Source: Lactiplantibacillus brownii
Lineage (GTDB): Bacteria; Bacillota; Bacilli; Lactobacillales; Lactobacillaceae
NCBI RefSeq assembly: GCF_031085375.1
Contig: NZ_JAVCWF010000007.1
Span: forward strand, 1-34,234
DNA length: 34,234 nucleotides
Direction: 5' to 3'
Part shown: piece by piece, positions 32,817-34,234 of the stretch
How the letters are laid out: the number at the start of each line of letters is the position of its first letter
How positions within the stretch are numbered: position 1 is the first letter of the stretch
The notes under the pieces: generated by a model
Databases searched by the model: none
Seen by the model: the letters and a program-made list of their open reading frames with translations, nothing else
What the model was told of the DNA's origin: nothing
Translations under genes and position numbers: made by a program

Positions 32817-33205
32817 AACAGATCAAGAAAAAAGTCCTTCAAACGTATCGTAGAAGCTCCCTAAAAAACGAACTACTCTTCTGGCTAGAGTTTACAGTTG
32901 TTAGAGGTTGCTTTTATGGTTCGCTCATGTGGCTCTGGTACATAGTTGCTTTCGGAAATAGTATCATCCAAATCCGACCAGCAATCATTGGCTTTATGAT
33001 TGCTATTCCACCCACGATAGCACTTCCCCAACAGCTATATCATTTTTGGAAACAACAACCTATTTGGCATGAGCAGCCTATTGAAAAACAAGCTTTCCTA
33101 CTACCAAACGAACAAGATCACAAAGCCTTATTTAAGTACCATTTACAATCTTACTCTTTATTGTTACTATCGTTGGTTATAGGATGGTTTGGTACAGGAA
33201 TCTGA
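32813..33205 (+). CDS. membrane protein of unknown function
   Basis: 130 residues from the ATG at 32813, which overlaps the stop of the preceding gene; a TTG at 32774 would overlap more and has no ribosome site. A basic N terminus (KQIKKKVLQTYRRSSLKN) precedes about three membrane segments: LLFWLEFTVVRGCFYGSLMWLWYIVAF, PAIIGFMIAIPPTIALP and, near the end, SYSLLLLSLVIGWFG. Between the last two lies a soluble loop (YHFWKQQPIWHEQPIEKQAF...). No family recognised. A strong terminator follows, so this is a complete two-gene operon. Confidence 0.65.
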   Translation: MKQIKKKVLQTYRRSSLKNELLFWLEFTVVRGCFYGSLMWLWYIVAFGNSIIQIRPAIIGFMIAIPPTIALPQQLYHFWKQQPIWHEQPIEKQAFLLPNEQDHKALFKYHLQSYSLLLLSLVIGWFGTGI

Positions 33206-33211
33206 GTGCTC

Positions 33212-33260
33212 AAAGAACAAGGTGAGAAACTAATTTTGGTTTCTCACCTTGTTCTTTTTT
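33212..33260. terminator. strong intrinsic terminator
   Basis: AAAGAACAAGGTGAGAAAC (33212-33230) is perfectly complementary to GTTTCTCACCTTGTTCTTT (33239 on) around an 8-nt loop and is followed by T residues. It ends the membrane-protein operon. Confidence 0.9.
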
Positions 33261-33280
33261 ATCTAAATTTTTTATCTTAT

Positions 33281-34234
33281 GGTAGATTGCAAATTTAATC
33301 CGAATTTTTGGACAAATTTGTCAGCATAACCTGATACGGTGTTTGCCAGTCGAGTATTTTAAGCGGTCGCTGGTTAATTTGGAGTAACGTCGTCGTTAAA
33401 TCTTGAGCACTAATGTGCTCAAAACGAGTCCCTTTAGGATAAAAATAGCGTAAGTTCCGATTAAATCGTTCATTACTGCCGCGCTCAGCTGGCGTATAAG
33501 CATGGCAGTAATAGGTCTTAATACCGTATTGTGCTTCAAGTGATACTAGACCGCTAAACTCAGTGCCACGGTCCACCGTAAAACTATGCACCGGGCCATT
33601 AAAAGTTGCTAGAAACTTATTTAGGGCTTCATTAACAGTTACTGCTGTCCGGTTTTTTAATCGGTAGGCCCAAAGGAAACGTGATTTGCGATCGATTAAG
33701 GTTAATAAAACTGCCTTACTATGCCCACGGGGGCCAACAATTGTATCTAATTCAAAATCACCGATGCGATTACGTCGATTAACCACGATGGGTCGCTGTT
33801 CAATTGACCGTCCTAATGATTGATTATATTTAGAACGTTGGTCAAGGTTACGCCGTTGGCGCACGCCATGTTCAGGCAAATCATTTAAAGAAAACTCAAT
33901 TTTTCCTTGATTTAACCAATTATAAATTGATTTAGTCGCTAGTTTAAATTCGTGAGCTATCATTTCTGGTGACCAACTTAGCCGTAAATGGTTTAAAATT
34001 ATTTGCCTTAATTTGTCATTCAATTTAGTCTTTCGGCCACATCGTGATCGCTTGTATTCGGCATCTGTTTGTGCTAATTCAGCCTGATAAGGTTGACATC
34101 GAGATAATTCATAAGAAATTGTTGACGGTGATCGGTTCAGCCGAACGCCCATTTGGATATTGGACAGCCCTAGTTCACAAAAGGTTTCGATTTTAATTCG
34201 TTCGGAATAGGTTATACTAGACAAAAGATCAGCT
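33281..34234 (-). mobile_element. ISLpl1-like element, copy C, cut by the window edge
   Basis: Starts with the terminal repeat GGTAGATTGCAAATTTAATC at 33281 and runs to the window end inside the transposase leader; about 90 bp and the far inverted repeat are outside. It is more divergent from copies A and B than they are from each other. Confidence 0.9.
33295..34224 (-). CDS. IS30-family transposase (ISLpl1-like), copy C
   Basis: 309-residue DDE transposase, TTG start, same domain plan as copies A and B (helix-turn-helix near 17-36; acids in FELDTIVG, TVDRGTEF, SNERFNRN). It differs from them at a dozen or so positions, for example LNDKLRQIILNH for LSDELKQKILNH and QGKIEFSLND for QGRIGFSLND, so it arrived separately or earlier. 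The frame is intact. Confidence 0.92.
   Translation of the reverse strand: MSSITYSERIKIETFCELGLSNIQMGVRLNRSPSTISYELSRCQPYQAELAQTDAEYKRSRCGRKTKLNDKLRQIILNHLRLSWSPEMIAHEFKLATKSIYNWLNQGKIEFSLNDLPEHGVRQRRNLDQRSKYNQSLGRSIEQRPIVVNRRNRIGDFELDTIVGPRGHSKAVLLTLIDRKSRFLWAYRLKNRTAVTVNEALNKFLATFNGPVHSFTVDRGTEFSGLVSLEAQYGIKTYYCHAYTPAERGSNERFNRNLRYFYPKGTRFEHISAQDLTTTLLQINQRPLKILDWQTPYQVMLTNLSKNSD

Overview
The window is a low-GC Firmicutes sequence, most likely a plasmid of a Lactobacillaceae species (Lactiplantibacillus/Levilactobacillus type). It carries four kinds of IS30/IS3 elements, including three near-identical 1043-bp ISLpl1-like copies, together with ParA-type partition genes with an iteron cluster, a MobA/MobL (MOBQ-type) relaxase with a recognisable oriT, a RelB antitoxin and Fst/holin-like type I toxin modules. 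No intact replication initiator is visible; 25803-26111 may be the tail of one. The gene set (napA-like Na+/H+ antiporter, ClC exchanger, Kup K+ transporter, a complete class Ib ribonucleotide reductase operon) fits an accessory replicon supporting ion/acid homeostasis and dNTP supply.

Layout. 1-3260: Na+/H+ antiporter and ClC H+/Cl- exchanger, both starting at TTG. 3420-5000: type I toxin/antitoxin copy 1, a tail remnant of a type I restriction specificity gene (hsdS), and an IS30 element inserted in that remnant. 5100-6110: serine recombinase between terminators, then an IS3 tail remnant. 6172-10880: the nrdI-nrdE-nrdF2-nrdF1 operon on the minus strand behind a pair of NrdR boxes. 11220-12600: toxin/antitoxin copy 2 (toxin promoter lost), a broken HD-phosphohydrolase gene and a dead resolvase. 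12760-14330: a second serine recombinase, a MarR regulator and the sortase-anchor tail of a lost surface protein. 14440-16816: kup bounded by ISLpl1 terminal remnants. 16817-18730: a gene-poor kilobase and an Apf-like LysM cell-wall protein. 19065-22996: a small immunity-like ORF, one ISLpl1 copy, and an IS3 element that split a terminator and was itself interrupted by another ISLpl1. 23100-25130: parA/parB-like genes, iterons, a promoter-attenuator unit and a long stem-loop. 25221-28325: BRCT protein, possible Rep tail, relB, and its MazF/PemK-like toxin interrupted by an IS30-family element with a 15-bp target duplication. 28315-31155: two small mobilization-associated genes, oriT, relaxase. 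31260-34234: topoisomerase fragment, more decayed genes, a two-gene membrane-protein operon and a third ISLpl1.

The most notable system is the nrd operon. NrdF1 has every metal ligand and the radical tyrosine. The paralogue NrdF2, encoded directly upstream of it, has lost four of six metal ligands, the radical tyrosine (now Cys), the relay Asp and the tail tyrosine, yet keeps the C-terminal tail that docks on NrdE. This looks like a bacterial class Ib counterpart of the yeast Rnr2/Rnr4 arrangement, that is, a catalytic and a non-catalytic small subunit. The nrdI gene in the same operon has no ordinary start codon in front of its first beta strand.

Much of the rest records plasmid decay: at least ten gene remnants can be read at the DNA level, several of them exactly bounded by IS ends.
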